Below the pieces are notes generated by a model. That model saw nothing but the letters and a program-made list of their open reading frames with translations. It ran no database searches and had not been told where the DNA came from. The position numbers and the translations under genes were made by a program. This document shows, one piece after another, positions 49,852 through 58,843 of a stretch of 64,000 bases of DNA. Position 1 is the stretch's first letter; every line of letters begins with the position of its first letter. The stretch is from Massilia violaceinigra. GTDB taxonomy: Bacteria > Pseudomonadota > Gammaproteobacteria > Burkholderiales > Burkholderiaceae_D. Where the stretch lies: the NCBI RefSeq assembly GCF_002752675.1, contig NZ_CP024608.1, forward strand, positions 3,720,001 to 3,784,000, in the 5' to 3' direction.

Positions 49852-50604
49852 TTATGGCCAGGAGGATTCTTGCATGGGCAGCACGGTGATCTCGGCCACC
49901 ACGCTTTCGCGCGGCAACAGCAGCACGGAGCGGATGGCTTGCGCCACGTTCATCGGGTCTTGCAAGGTCGCCTGGTCGAGGTCGGGGAAGCGGTCGAGCA
50001 GGAACGGCGTGCGCATGCCGCCCGCGATCACGGCCGTGACCTTGATGTTGTGGGGCCGCAGTTCGGCATGCATGGCGTGCGACAGGCCCAGCAATCCCCA
50101 CTTGCTGGCATGGTAGGCGCTGGCGTTGGGCCAGGCGCGCTTGGCGGCGGTGGAGGCGACATTGATGATGTGCCCGCCCCCGGCCGCGCGCATGTGTTGC
50201 GAGGCATGTTTGGCCAGCAGGAAGGGCCCGTTCAGGTTGGTATTCATGACGCGCATCCATTGCTGCGGCGTCATGTCGGCCATCGGGAGGGTGACGTCGG
50301 TGCCGGCATTGTTGACCAGCACATCAAGGCGGCCGAAGCGCTCCAGCGCCGTGCCAATGGCGTGCTCGGCGCTGGCCGGGTCGCCCACGTCGAAGCCGAG
50401 CGCGTGCACGCGCACGCCATGTTCGCGTAGGATGTTGGCGCTGACGGTGGCCATGTCGCGGTTGATGTCGGCGACGATCAGGTCGGCGCCGGAGCGCGCC
50501 AGCAGCTGGCACAGCGCCGCGCCGAGACCGCTGGCGCCGCCGGTAACGAACACTGCTTTGCCGCGCAGGCTGGGCGCTTCGTGATCGAGGTGTTGGTCGG
50601 ACAT
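49852..50604 (-). CDS. Short-chain dehydrogenase/reductase
   Basis: 250 residues. Cofactor motif TGGASGLG (21-28), D45 (VADIN) suggesting NAD preference, NNAG (98-101), and catalytic S151, Y164 and K168 (YHASK). It probably oxidises or reduces a sugar or sugar-nucleotide in the glycan pathway, inferred from the operon. The frame is open much further upstream, but only as a shadow of the GT4 gene. The ATG at 50604 has AGGAGAATG upstream. Confidence 0.92.
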   Translation of the reverse strand: MSDQHLDHEAPSLRGKAVFVTGGASGLGAALCQLLARSGADLIVADINRDMATVSANILREHGVRVHALGFDVGDPASAEHAIGTALERFGRLDVLVNNAGTDVTLPMADMTPQQWMRVMNTNLNGPFLLAKHASQHMRAAGGGHIINVASTAAKRAWPNASAYHASKWGLLGLSHAMHAELRPHNIKVTAVIAGGMRTPFLLDRFPDLDQATLQDPMNVAQAIRSVLLLPRESVVAEITVLPMQESSWP

Positions 50605-50615
50605 GAGGCATTCTC

Positions 50616-51944
50616 CTATCGGGTGGACAAACGGGAAACGGCGCACGCGGCGCTGCCGGCGGGAACCTGCTTGCCGACCACGTCGGCGTAGATGGCCGCG
50701 GCCTTGCGCGCCACGTGGCGCCAGGTGTAGTGCTGGAAGGCGCGGCGCATGCCTTCGTCGCCCATGCCGGCCGCCAGGGCGGGATCGCGCTGCAGCAGGG
50801 CGAGCTTGTCGGCCACCGCCTGGGCGTCGCGCGGCGGCACCAGGAAGCCGCTCGCGGCATCGAGCACGGTATGCTTGATGCCGCCCACGGCGGCGCCGAT
50901 GACTGGCCGCGCGCACGCCATCGCTTCCACCGGCGTAATGCCGAACGGCTCGTACCAGGGCGTGGTGACGAAGACGTTGGCGGCGCTGTACCAGTAGCGC
51001 AGTTCGGCCCGTTCCTTGCGGCCGGTAAAGCGCACCTGCGCGCCCACGCCCAGCTGCTGCGCCAGCGCGCGCAGGCGCGCCAGCTCCGGCGTGTCGTGGT
51101 AGGGGCTGGCGGCAGCCTCGCCGCCGACCACCAGCAGTTCGGCGTCGATGCCATGCTGGCGGCGCAGCAGCGCCAGGGCGTGGATGACGGTATCGATGCC
51201 CTTGCGCGGGACGATGCGGCCGAGTTGGAGCACCAGGAACTTGCCCTGCGTGAGGCCCAGTTTCTGGCGCGCCAGGCGCATCGGCACCGGCCACAGTTCG
51301 TGCGGATCGAAGCCGCAGGGGGCGATGTCGATGCGCTTGCCGGGCGCGTCGTAGAGCTGCTCCATGTCTTGCCGGTCCTGCGGGCATTCGGCGATGATGC
51401 GGTCGGCGTGGCGCATCAGGCTGTTTTCGATCTGCAGGCGCGATGGCGGAAAGGCGTCCGCAGCCCCCTGCGCGCGCAGCCTCACCTGGCCCAACGCATG
51501 GAAGGTGATGACGAAGGGAATGCCGAGCACCTCCTTGAGATGGTGGGCGACCATGCCCGACATGAAGAAGTTGGCATGCGTCACATCGTAGAGCGCTTCC
51601 TGGCGGCGCGCGAAGCGGGCCACGAAGCGCGCGAAGGTGTCGATGTAGGGCAGCATGCGTTCCTTGGGAATGTAGTGGGCCGGCCCGGCCGGCACGTGCA
51701 CCACGCGGATGTTGTTGCGCCAGTGCACCAGCTGCTTCTGGCCGATGGCGTCGCGCCGGGTGAAGATGTCGACCAGGTAGCCGGCCAGCGCCAGCTCGCG
51801 CGCGAGGTGGGCCACGTAGACGTTCTGGCCGCCGCTGTCGACGCTGCCGGGCGCGGCCAGCGGCGAGGCGTGCTCGCTGACGATGGCGATGCGCCTGACG
51901 GCGCCATCGGCGCGCGGGTCCGGATGTAAGTCACCAAGTAACAT
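50616..51944 (-). CDS. Glycosyltransferase family 4 (group 1)
   Basis: 442 residues. N-terminal GGQNVYVAHLARELALAGYL is the MshA/sucrose-phosphate-synthase-like acceptor motif. C-terminal LQLGRIVPRKGIDTVIHALA and the nucleotide-sugar EX7E region TPWYEPFGITPVEAMACARP follow GT4. Retaining transferase acting at the cytoplasmic face on a lipid-linked or protein acceptor. AAGGAGCTGGC precedes ATG 51944. It is 11 bases before the SDR gene. Confidence 0.93.
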   Translation of the reverse strand: MLLGDLHPDPRADGAVRRIAIVSEHASPLAAPGSVDSGGQNVYVAHLARELALAGYLVDIFTRRDAIGQKQLVHWRNNIRVVHVPAGPAHYIPKERMLPYIDTFARFVARFARRQEALYDVTHANFFMSGMVAHHLKEVLGIPFVITFHALGQVRLRAQGAADAFPPSRLQIENSLMRHADRIIAECPQDRQDMEQLYDAPGKRIDIAPCGFDPHELWPVPMRLARQKLGLTQGKFLVLQLGRIVPRKGIDTVIHALALLRRQHGIDAELLVVGGEAAASPYHDTPELARLRALAQQLGVGAQVRFTGRKERAELRYWYSAANVFVTTPWYEPFGITPVEAMACARPVIGAAVGGIKHTVLDAASGFLVPPRDAQAVADKLALLQRDPALAAGMGDEGMRRAFQHYTWRHVARKAAAIYADVVGKQVPAGSAACAVSRLSTR

Positions 51945-51979
51945 GCCAGCTCCTTTGTTGATTTTTTAGTGGAATTTGC

Positions 51980-52957
51980 TCAGTAAAGCTGCCCGTGGAA
52001 GGGGGCGCGCGCCAGATCGGTCACGTGGCACAGCGCGCGGTCCCAGTCGTCGCAGAAGCGGCCGATGGCAAAGTGTTCGCGCGCGCGCCGCCGCGCCTGG
52101 GCCCCGAGCGCACGCGCCAGGGCGGGATTGCGGCCGAGCTCGCGCATGTGGCCGATCAGGGTGCCGAGGCGCGTATCGATGAAGCCGTTCTCGCCGTTGG
52201 CGATGACGGCCGCCATTTCGGTGGTGGCCAGTGCCACGACGGGCATGCCGACCATCATCGCTTCGATCACGGCCAGGCCCAGGCTGGTGTAGCGGATCGG
52301 GTTGAACAGGTAGCGGTAATTGGCGGCGAAGGCGGGCAGCCTGGCATGTTCGATTTCGCCCAGGCCGCCAAGTTCCTGCGCGCCCATGCCGACCAGTTCG
52401 AGCGGCACGTCGGCACGGGCAGCTTGGAAGATATCGGCGCCGAGCCGCCGGCCACGCCGCGCCAGATGGTTGATGACGACCAGGCCGCAGTCGAGCTGGC
52501 CGCGGTAGTGAACGCCCTCTGGCACCTTGACGCCGTGCTCGATCACGCAGCTTGGGGTGGTGCCGCTGTCCCACATCAGCGCGTTGAAGGGGGTCACGTG
52601 CACCAGCAGCACTTCCGGCGTATCGACCAGGTGGCGGGTATCGGTGGGGTGCTCGCGCGGCGGGTCGTGTTCTATATAGATGCGCGGCAGCGCGCGCTGG
52701 CTGGCGCTGAGAAACTCGTACTGGTCTTTCTCGTACTGCTCGTCGTCCTGGAAGATGATGCAGTCGAACTGGTGGTGGCGCGCCTCGGACACCGGCATGT
52801 CGTGCACGTTGTCGCCCCACGGCATGTTGGTGGTGCGGCCGCCGTAGCCGGGCGGGCGGCCCGGCTTGGACAGCACGTAGAACTCGTGCGGCGCCTGGGT
52901 GAGGTAGTACAGATAGCTGCCGTGGGTGTGCCAGGTCAGCACTTTCAGCCGGCGCAT
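51980..52957 (-). CDS. Glycosyltransferase (GT-B, GT4-like), first gene of the glycan operon
   Basis: 325 residues. KVLTWHTHGSYLYYLTQAPH and YGGRTTNMPWGDNVH at the start, PRIYIEHDPPREHPTDTRHL mid-protein, and RYTSLGLAVIEAMMVGMPVV as the GT4-type donor motif. It is shorter than typical GT4 enzymes and the N-terminal domain is atypical. It is likely to add one sugar in the same glycan as its neighbours. The operon promoter should lie in 52958-53050. Confidence 0.88.
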   Translation of the reverse strand: MRRLKVLTWHTHGSYLYYLTQAPHEFYVLSKPGRPPGYGGRTTNMPWGDNVHDMPVSEARHHQFDCIIFQDDEQYEKDQYEFLSASQRALPRIYIEHDPPREHPTDTRHLVDTPEVLLVHVTPFNALMWDSGTTPSCVIEHGVKVPEGVHYRGQLDCGLVVINHLARRGRRLGADIFQAARADVPLELVGMGAQELGGLGEIEHARLPAFAANYRYLFNPIRYTSLGLAVIEAMMVGMPVVALATTEMAAVIANGENGFIDTRLGTLIGHMRELGRNPALARALGAQARRRAREHFAIGRFCDDWDRALCHVTDLARAPFHGQLY

Positions 52958-53350
52958 GGCGGCCTCGCGTGCATGTGGTCGTGCGGATCGGGTGTTCTCG
53001 ACGTCATGTTGCCTCCCTGCGAGCGGTGAACGATGAGAATGGTTCGATTCGAGGAGAGGCGGACGAGTTCCTGCTGTATCGCGCGGTTTGAATCTGCATC
53101 AAGTGCACGCTTGATGGAGCGTGGGGACAGGGAGGGAGGGAGGAGGGTAATACCGTTGAGAACTTGTCGTTCCCGCGCAGGCGGGAATCCAAGTTCAATG
53201 AGCCGCCTGCAACTGCGCTACGGAACTGGATTCCCGCCTGCGCGGGAATGACGGTTTTGAGTTTGTGATCAGAAAACCGCTGAACCGAACTCCATCAAGT
53301 CGAGCGGCCAGTTCCTGGAGAGGCGGGAACCAAGTTCATACTGGGAAGAG
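52958..53350. other. Intergenic region holding dispersed repeats
   Basis: About 390 bases between the glycan operon start and the esterase stop. It contains the inverted pair at 53168-53252 and a partial third copy at about 53320-53337. No credible gene; the 64-codon frame at 53004 translates the repeat (DSRLRGNDK). Confidence 0.7.
53168..53252. repeat. Inverted pair of dispersed palindromic repeats (BIME-like)
   Basis: The right arm (53227-53252, TGGATTCCCGCCTGCGCGGG, then AATGAC) is the reverse complement of the left arm (53168-53191) at 23 of 24 positions, with 35 bases between. Each arm is itself partly palindromic (CCCGC-GCAG-GCGGG). Relatives occur at 4862-4888 and about 17143-17157. 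Confidence 0.85.
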
Positions 53351-54238
53351 TTAGTTAGTCGTGCTGGCAGTCACAAGCCGTCCGGCATCGCTTTTGACGA
53401 ACTGTTCCACGGTGTTCAGCGTCGGCGCCAAAAAGCGCAGCGGGGCGGCCATCGATGCCACCAGGGTGGCGTGGCTGACTTTGTCGAAATGCAGTTCCTG
53501 CACCGCCACACCCTTGCCGCGCAGCCTGGCCGCCATCGCGCCCGTGTTGCGCACCGGGTCGACCAGCTTGTCGCTATTCGCGGCAATCAGCAAGGCCGGC
53601 GGCGTGCCCGCCCTGGCGTGGTTGATCGGCTGCGATTCCGGTGGCGTGTTGGGGAAGTGGAATACCGGCTGCGTGATCTTGTTTTCGATCGGCAGGAAAT
53701 CGTAGGGCCCGGCCAAGCCGATCCAGCCGCGCAGCGCGGCCGGCTGCATGCCCTGTTTTGCCAGCCATTGCGGATCGAGCGCCATCATGGCCGCGTTGTA
53801 GGCGCCGGAGCTGTGGCCCATCACGAACAGGCGCGCCGGGTCGCCGCCGTAGCGTCCGATCTCGCGCACGGTCCAGGCGACGGCACGCGCCGAATCATCG
53901 AGAAAGTCGGGATAGCGCACTTCCGGATACAGCCGGAAGTCGGGAATGACGGCCACGATGCCGCGCGCGGCCAGTGCCCGCCCGACGAAGGCGTAATCCT
54001 CGCGCTCGCCCTTGGTCCAGTTACCGCCCAGGAAAAATACGACGACCGGCGCTGCCACGCCAGAGTCTTCCGGCGAGTACACATCGAGCTTGTGGCGGGC
54101 GTTTTCGCCGTAGGCCAGGGCGCTGCCGCTGCGCAGGCCGCTGCCGGGCGAGAGCGCGTTGAGGGTCGGCAGCGGCGAGCAGGCGGCCACGCCGCCCAGC
54201 AAAATCGCGCCGAGCAGGGCCGCATGCAGTTTCTTCAT
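53351..54238 (-). CDS. Alpha/beta hydrolase lipoprotein (esterase, BD-FAE/HSL-like)
   Basis: 295 residues. Lipobox VAAC with lipidated C20. FLGGNW (about 69-74) corresponds to the HGGxW oxyanion motif. Nucleophile S143 (MGHSSGAYN), probable acid in ANSDKLVDP and His in KVSHATL complete the triad. It should hydrolyse carboxylic esters, perhaps acetylated glycans, from the periplasmic side of a membrane. It sits between the glycan operon and the hydroxyproline regulator with no clear link to either. Confidence 0.88.
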   Translation of the reverse strand: MKKLHAALLGAILLGGVAACSPLPTLNALSPGSGLRSGSALAYGENARHKLDVYSPEDSGVAAPVVVFFLGGNWTKGEREDYAFVGRALAARGIVAVIPDFRLYPEVRYPDFLDDSARAVAWTVREIGRYGGDPARLFVMGHSSGAYNAAMMALDPQWLAKQGMQPAALRGWIGLAGPYDFLPIENKITQPVFHFPNTPPESQPINHARAGTPPALLIAANSDKLVDPVRNTGAMAARLRGKGVAVQELHFDKVSHATLVASMAAPLRFLAPTLNTVEQFVKSDAGRLVTASTTN

Positions 54239-54322
54239 GGTTATCTCAAATGGGTAAGCGTCGGCCCATTATATCGACGGCTAACAATTGGCCGTGTACG
54301 CTTGAGTTCGCCTGAAGCGTGC

Positions 54323-55075
54323 TTAATCCCCGCGGCAATGCGCCCTGTACTGGACCGGACTCATGCCCGTGTGAGCCTTGAACTGGCGGCTGAATGCGCT
54401 GTGGTCGGTATAGCCGCAGGCGTACGCAATCTGGGCGATGCTGTTCTTGGTGCCGGATTCGATCAGCGCCATCGCCGCGCCCAGGCGCGATTGCAGCAGC
54501 AACTGGCGCGGCGAGTAATGAAACACGCGCTGGAACAGCCGCTCCACGCGCGAGAGAGACAGGCCGGCATTGGTGGCCAGTTCCTCCATGCTGACGTTGG
54601 CGTGATAATTTTCGCGGATGTGGGCGGCGATGTCGGCGATCTTGCGGTACACGGGATGCAGTTCGTCGGCCAGGCCCAGGTCTTGCGAGGTGCCGGCCAG
54701 GCCGACGATGGCGCCGTTCTCGTCGCGCAGGGGCGTCTTGTGGGTCAGGCACCAGCCGCGCGCGCGGCTCGGATACAGGTGCAGTTCGAGGTGCTTCTTG
54801 AGCGCCGTGCCGCTGTCGATCACGTGGCGGTCCTGCGCCTGGTAAGTCTGTGCCAACAGGCGCGGATGGACTTCGAGCGCGGTGCGCCCGATCAGCTGGT
54901 CCTTGCTGCGCAGGCCGCAGCGCCGCACCAGGGTGGTGTTCACGCTCACGTAGCGGCCCTCGCGGTCCTTGACAAAAAAGGCCACGTCGTTGAGCGCGTC
55001 GAACAGGGCTTCCAGTGAGGCCAGCTGCACCGCGCGAATGGCCGGGGCCTCGCATAACAGCGTACTCATGTCCAT
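54323..55075 (-). CDS. lhpR: AraC-family regulator with PAS domain, probable hydroxyproline regulator
   Basis: 250 residues. An N-terminal PAS fold (about 17-125: VAFFVKDREGRYVSVNTTLV, ARGWCLTHKTPLRDENGAIV) is followed by a two-HTH AraC domain (about 145-245: SMEELATNAGLSLSRVERLF, IAQIAYACGYTDHSAFSRQF). It lies divergent from the hydroxyproline genes with 173 bases between. In Pseudomonas an AraC-type activator occupies this place. The start at 55075 has GGAGAG 8 bases upstream. The symbol is by context and family. Confidence 0.82.
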   Translation of the reverse strand: MDMSTLLCEAPAIRAVQLASLEALFDALNDVAFFVKDREGRYVSVNTTLVRRCGLRSKDQLIGRTALEVHPRLLAQTYQAQDRHVIDSGTALKKHLELHLYPSRARGWCLTHKTPLRDENGAIVGLAGTSQDLGLADELHPVYRKIADIAAHIRENYHANVSMEELATNAGLSLSRVERLFQRVFHYSPRQLLLQSRLGAAMALIESGTKNSIAQIAYACGYTDHSAFSRQFKAHTGMSPVQYRAHCRGD

Positions 55076-55248
55076 CGGGGGTCTCTCCAGTTCGGTCGCA
55101 ATGCGGTAGTATAAATCGGCACGGCGAAAATAATTGTGCCGATTTGAGCCTTTGCACGCTCGTCCATCGATCAAGACCGCAGCCCTTGACAGGGCTAATC
55201 TGGATGCTTCTAAACCGACCGGCGCGCCGGAGAAAGCAAGGTACCCCC

Positions 55249-56145
55249 ATGTGGCAAGGTGTTATTCCCGCTGTATCGACCAAATTCAATGAAGACGGTT
55301 CGCTCGATATGGGCGAAATGGAGCGCTGCTTCGGTTTGCAAATGGAGGCCGGCTGCGATGGCCTGATCGCCTGCGGCTCGCTGGGCGAAGGCCCGATGCT
55401 CACGCAGGACGAACGCATCGCCGTGCTGCGCCTGACCAAGCAGGTCACGGGGAGCAAACCGGCCATTCTGACGGTGGCCGAAGCGGGCACGCGCGAAGCC
55501 TGCGCGCTGGCCGAAAAGGCTGCCAAGGCCGGCGCCGACGGCCTGATGGTTGTGCCGAGCACGATCTATCACAGCAACCACCGTGAAACCATCGTCGCCC
55601 TGCGCGCCATTGCCGCGGCGGGCGACTTGCCGATCATGATTTACTCGAACCGCCTGGCGTATCGGGTCGACGTGACCACCGACATGCTGGAAGAACTGGC
55701 CGACGATGCGCGCTTCGTGGCGGTCAAGGAGTCGTCCGACGATATCCGCCGCACCACGGAAATCATCAACCGCCTGGGCCAGCGCTACGATCTGTTCACC
55801 GGTGTCGACAACCTGGCGTTCGAGGCGCTGGCCGTGGGCGCGGTGGGCTGGGTGGCGGGGCTGGTGCTGGCCTTCCCGAAGGAGACTGTGGCCATTTTCC
55901 GTCTGATGAAGGAAGACCGCCAGGCCGAGGCGCTGTCGATCTACCGCTGGTTCCGGCCTTTGCTCGACCTGGACGTGTCGACTTACCTGGTGCAGAACAT
56001 CAAACTGGCCGAGGCGATGGCGCTCGGCTCGACCGAGCGCGTACGCGCACCGCGCCTGCCGCTCGAAGGCGAACAGCGCGCGCGGGCCGAGCGCATCATC
56101 CGCGCGGCGATGGAAACGCGTCCGCAACTGCCGCGCTTCGGCTGA
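55249..56145 (+). CDS. lhpC: DapA-family lyase, probable 1-pyrroline-4-hydroxy-2-carboxylate deaminase
   Basis: 298 residues, DHDPS/NAL fold. Schiff-base lysine K160 (FVAVKESSDD), Y132 (IYSN) and the substrate loop GSLGEGPMLT instead of GTTGE of true DapA. With the dehydrogenase subunits that follow, it should convert pyrroline-4-hydroxy-2-carboxylate to alpha-ketoglutarate semialdehyde, releasing ammonia. First gene of a tightly packed operon. The chosen ATG gives the conserved MWQGVIPAVSTKF opening. Confidence 0.88.
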   Translation: MWQGVIPAVSTKFNEDGSLDMGEMERCFGLQMEAGCDGLIACGSLGEGPMLTQDERIAVLRLTKQVTGSKPAILTVAEAGTREACALAEKAAKAGADGLMVVPSTIYHSNHRETIVALRAIAAAGDLPIMIYSNRLAYRVDVTTDMLEELADDARFVAVKESSDDIRRTTEIINRLGQRYDLFTGVDNLAFEALAVGAVGWVAGLVLAFPKETVAIFRLMKEDRQAEALSIYRWFRPLLDLDVSTYLVQNIKLAEAMALGSTERVRAPRLPLEGEQRARAERIIRAAMETRPQLPRFG

Positions 56146-56149
56146 CGCA

Positions 56150-57286
56150 GTGGTGCGGGGGTACGATGCGATCGTGGTGGGCGCCGGCATTGTCGGCGCG
56201 GCCTGCGCGCTGGCGCTGCGCGAACAGGGCATGACGGTGGCACTGGTCGATGCGGCCACGCCGGGTTCGGGCGTCACGGCCGCCGGCATGGGGCATCTGG
56301 TGGCGCTGGACGAGAGCAGCGACGAGCTGGCCCTGTGCCTGATGTCGCTGCGGCTGTGGGACGCCTTCATGCACGACCATCCGGGTGTGGGCGAGCCCTC
56401 GCGCTGCGGTACCTTGTGGGTGGCCGAGGACGAGCATCAGCTGGCCGAGGCGCACACGCGCGCCGCGCGCCTGTCGGCGCAGGGGTGGCACGCCGAAGCG
56501 CTCAGTGGCGACGAGGTCGCGCGGCTTGAACCGGCGCTGCGCCAAGGCTTGTGCGGCGGCGTGCGCGTGCGCGGCGACAGCGTGGTGTATCCCCCGGCGG
56601 TGGCGCAGTTCCTCAGCGAGCAGTTCACGCGCGCCGGCGGCGAGCTGCATCTTGGCCGGCGCGTATGCAAGGCCGGCCAGGGCGGCTTGACGCTCGACGA
56701 TGGCACGCGCCTGAGCGCGCAGGCGGTGGTGGTGGCGGCCGGCGTGCAGTGCGCGCGCCTGATGCCCGAGCTGCCGATTTTCGCGCGCAAGGGACACCTG
56801 GCGATCACCGACCGCTATCCCGGCCGCCTGGCGCACCAGATCGTGAGCATGAATTATGGCCAGAGCGCCGCCGGCGACGATGCGCTGGCGGTTGCGGCCA
56901 ACGTGCAGCCGCGCCCCACCGGGCAGTGGCTGGTGGGGTCGTGCCGCCAGGATAGGCGCACCGACAGCGCCATCGAACCGCCGGTGCTGGCGGCCGTGCT
57001 GCGCAGCGCAATCGGTTTGCTGCCCTGCCTGGCCGACATGAACATCGTGCGTGCCTGGACCGGCATGCGGCCGGCGTCGCCCGATGGCCGTCCCCTGATT
57101 GGCGCCCATCCCGGGCGGGCAGGCACCTGGCTGGCCTGCGGCCACGAAGGCCTGGGCGCGACCACCGCGTTCGCCACCGCGCGCCTGCTGACCGACCAGA
57201 TCATCGGGCGCGCGAGCCAGATCGATGCGACGCCGTACGCGCCGGCGCGTTTCGCGGCATTGGCAGAGGTCAGCGATGGCGACTGA
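56150..57286 (+). CDS. lhpB: FAD-dependent oxidoreductase, D-hydroxyproline dehydrogenase beta-type subunit
   Basis: 378 residues, DAO/glycine-oxidase fold. FAD motif VVGAGIVGAACALALREQG (from residue 10), FARKGHLAITDRYPG and the late WTGMRPASPDGRPLIGAHPG signature. It probably carries the site where D-hydroxyproline is oxidised. It starts with GTG at 56150, 4 bases after the deaminase stop, and overlaps the ferredoxin-like gene by 11 bases. Family and context fit the heteromeric dehydrogenase of Pseudomonas. Confidence 0.88.
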   Translation: MVRGYDAIVVGAGIVGAACALALREQGMTVALVDAATPGSGVTAAGMGHLVALDESSDELALCLMSLRLWDAFMHDHPGVGEPSRCGTLWVAEDEHQLAEAHTRAARLSAQGWHAEALSGDEVARLEPALRQGLCGGVRVRGDSVVYPPAVAQFLSEQFTRAGGELHLGRRVCKAGQGGLTLDDGTRLSAQAVVVAAGVQCARLMPELPIFARKGHLAITDRYPGRLAHQIVSMNYGQSAAGDDALAVAANVQPRPTGQWLVGSCRQDRRTDSAIEPPVLAAVLRSAIGLLPCLADMNIVRAWTGMRPASPDGRPLIGAHPGRAGTWLACGHEGLGATTAFATARLLTDQIIGRASQIDATPYAPARFAALAEVSDGD

Positions 57287-57539
57287 GGACATTCTTGTGC
57301 AGGTCGATGGCCGGCCGGTCGCCGTGGCGGAAGGCGCGAGCGTGATTGCGGCGCTGGTGCTGGCCGATTCGCTGTGCACGCGCCGCTCGGTCGGCGGCGA
57401 GGCGCGCTTTGCGTTCTGCGGCATGGGCTATTGCCAGGAGTGCCGGGTCAGCATCGATGGCCGGCCGCACCGGCTGGCGTGCCAGAGTGCGTGCCGCCCC
57501 GGCATGGTCATCGTCACGGGCGCGGGGAGCGGGACATGA
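57276..57539 (+). CDS. lhpF: 2Fe-2S protein, D-hydroxyproline dehydrogenase gamma-type subunit
   Basis: 87 residues. Four cysteines C48, C53, C56 and C69 (CGMGYCQEC ... ACQSACRPGM) form a plant-type 2Fe-2S site. It should pass electrons between the two flavin subunits. The start at 57276 lies within the end of the previous gene; a longer upstream frame would overlap it by 60 bases and lacks family sequence. Its stop overlaps the next start (ATGA). Confidence 0.88.
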   Translation: MATEDILVQVDGRPVAVAEGASVIAALVLADSLCTRRSVGGEARFAFCGMGYCQECRVSIDGRPHRLACQSACRPGMVIVTGAGSGT

Positions 57540-58843
57540 GCGCTCCGGTGATCGTGCTCGGTGCCGGTCCGGCAGGGCTGGCGGCGGCGGAGGCGGCGTC
57601 GGCCTCGGGCCAGAGCGTGCTGCTGATCGATGAGAACAGTGCGCCGGGTGGCCAGATATGGCGTGGCGGCCCGCAGCGCTGGCGCGACGAGCGCGCCAGC
57701 CGGTTGTGGGAAGCACTGCGTGCGCGAGCGCACGTGACCATGCTGGGCGGGGCGCGCGTGGTGGCGCCGGCCGGCCCGCGCGCGCTACTGCTGGAAGCTG
57801 CCGACGGCGCGCTCACCCAGCCATGGGAAAAGGTTATCGTGTGCAGCGGCGCGCGCGAATTGCTGCTGCCGTTCCCGGGCTGGACGCTGCCCGGCGTGAC
57901 CGGCGCGGGCGGCCTGCAGGCGCTGATCAAGGGTGGCATGCCGGTGGCGGGCAAGCGTGTGGTGGTGGCCGGTACCGGACCGCTGCTGCTGGCGGTGGCG
58001 GCGACTGTCCGCGAGCATGGCGGGGAAGTAGTGGCGCTCGTTGAACATCGCGGCAGCGGCGATCTTGCGCGCTTCGCGGCGAAGCTGGCGCTGTCGCACC
58101 ACGGAAAACTGCTGCAATCGCTGCAGCTGGCGGCGCGCTTGCGCGGTGTGCCGTATCTGCGCGGCGCCAGCGTGCTGGCCGCCGAAGGAAGCGGGCGTAT
58201 CGAACGCGTGCTGCTGCGTCAACGCGGGCGCGAGAAGGCAATCGATTGCGATTTTCTGGCGTGCGGCTTCGGCCTGACGCCATCGCTGGAACTGGCCGCG
58301 TTGTTCGGCTGCGCGGTGGAGCAGGGCAGGGTCGGTGTCGATGGCGCGCAGCGCACCAGCGTGCAGGGCGTGTGGGCGGCGGGGGAGTCGACCGGCATTG
58401 GGGGCGTGGACAAGGCGCTGGCCGAAGGGCGCATCGCGGGACTTGATGTGGTCGGCGGTGCGCCGAACGCCAGCGACCTGCGCGCGCGAGGCACGGCGCA
58501 GGCGTTCAGCGCGCTGCTGGCGCAATCGTTTGCGCCCTTGCCGTCGCTGCGTGCGATGTGCACCGGCTCGACCATCGTCTGCCGCTGCGAGGATGTGCTG
58601 GCGGCCGACCTGGCGCCACACACAGGCTGGCGCAGCGCCAAGCTGCAAACGCGCGCGGGCATGGGGCCTTGCCAGGGCAGGGTATGCGGGACGGCCTGCA
58701 CGTTCTTGTACGGGTGGGAGGCGCCGGGCTTGCGCCAGCCGGTGTTCCCAGCCAGCGCCGCCACGCTGGCGCTGCCCCAAACGCTAAGGGTGGACACGGT
58801 CGCCCGTGCCCACCCCGAATCACCGCAACAGCAGACTAATTAA
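57536..58843 (+). CDS. lhpE: FAD/NAD(P)-binding oxidoreductase, D-hydroxyproline dehydrogenase alpha-type subunit
   Basis: 435 residues. FAD motif VLGAGPAGLAAAEAASASGQ, IDENSAPGGQIWRG, a second dinucleotide motif VVVAGTGPLLLAVAATVREH (about 141) and VWAAGESTGIGGVDKALAEG. The C-terminal cysteine domain (CRCED ... GMGPCQGRVCGTAC) resembles the BFD-like iron-sulphur domain of these alpha subunits. It overlaps lhpF by ATGA. The epimerase (LhpA) and semialdehyde dehydrogenase (LhpG) of the pathway are not in the window. Confidence 0.88.
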   Translation: MSAPVIVLGAGPAGLAAAEAASASGQSVLLIDENSAPGGQIWRGGPQRWRDERASRLWEALRARAHVTMLGGARVVAPAGPRALLLEAADGALTQPWEKVIVCSGARELLLPFPGWTLPGVTGAGGLQALIKGGMPVAGKRVVVAGTGPLLLAVAATVREHGGEVVALVEHRGSGDLARFAAKLALSHHGKLLQSLQLAARLRGVPYLRGASVLAAEGSGRIERVLLRQRGREKAIDCDFLACGFGLTPSLELAALFGCAVEQGRVGVDGAQRTSVQGVWAAGESTGIGGVDKALAEGRIAGLDVVGGAPNASDLRARGTAQAFSALLAQSFAPLPSLRAMCTGSTIVCRCEDVLAADLAPHTGWRSAKLQTRAGMGPCQGRVCGTACTFLYGWEAPGLRQPVFPASAATLALPQTLRVDTVARAHPESPQQQTN

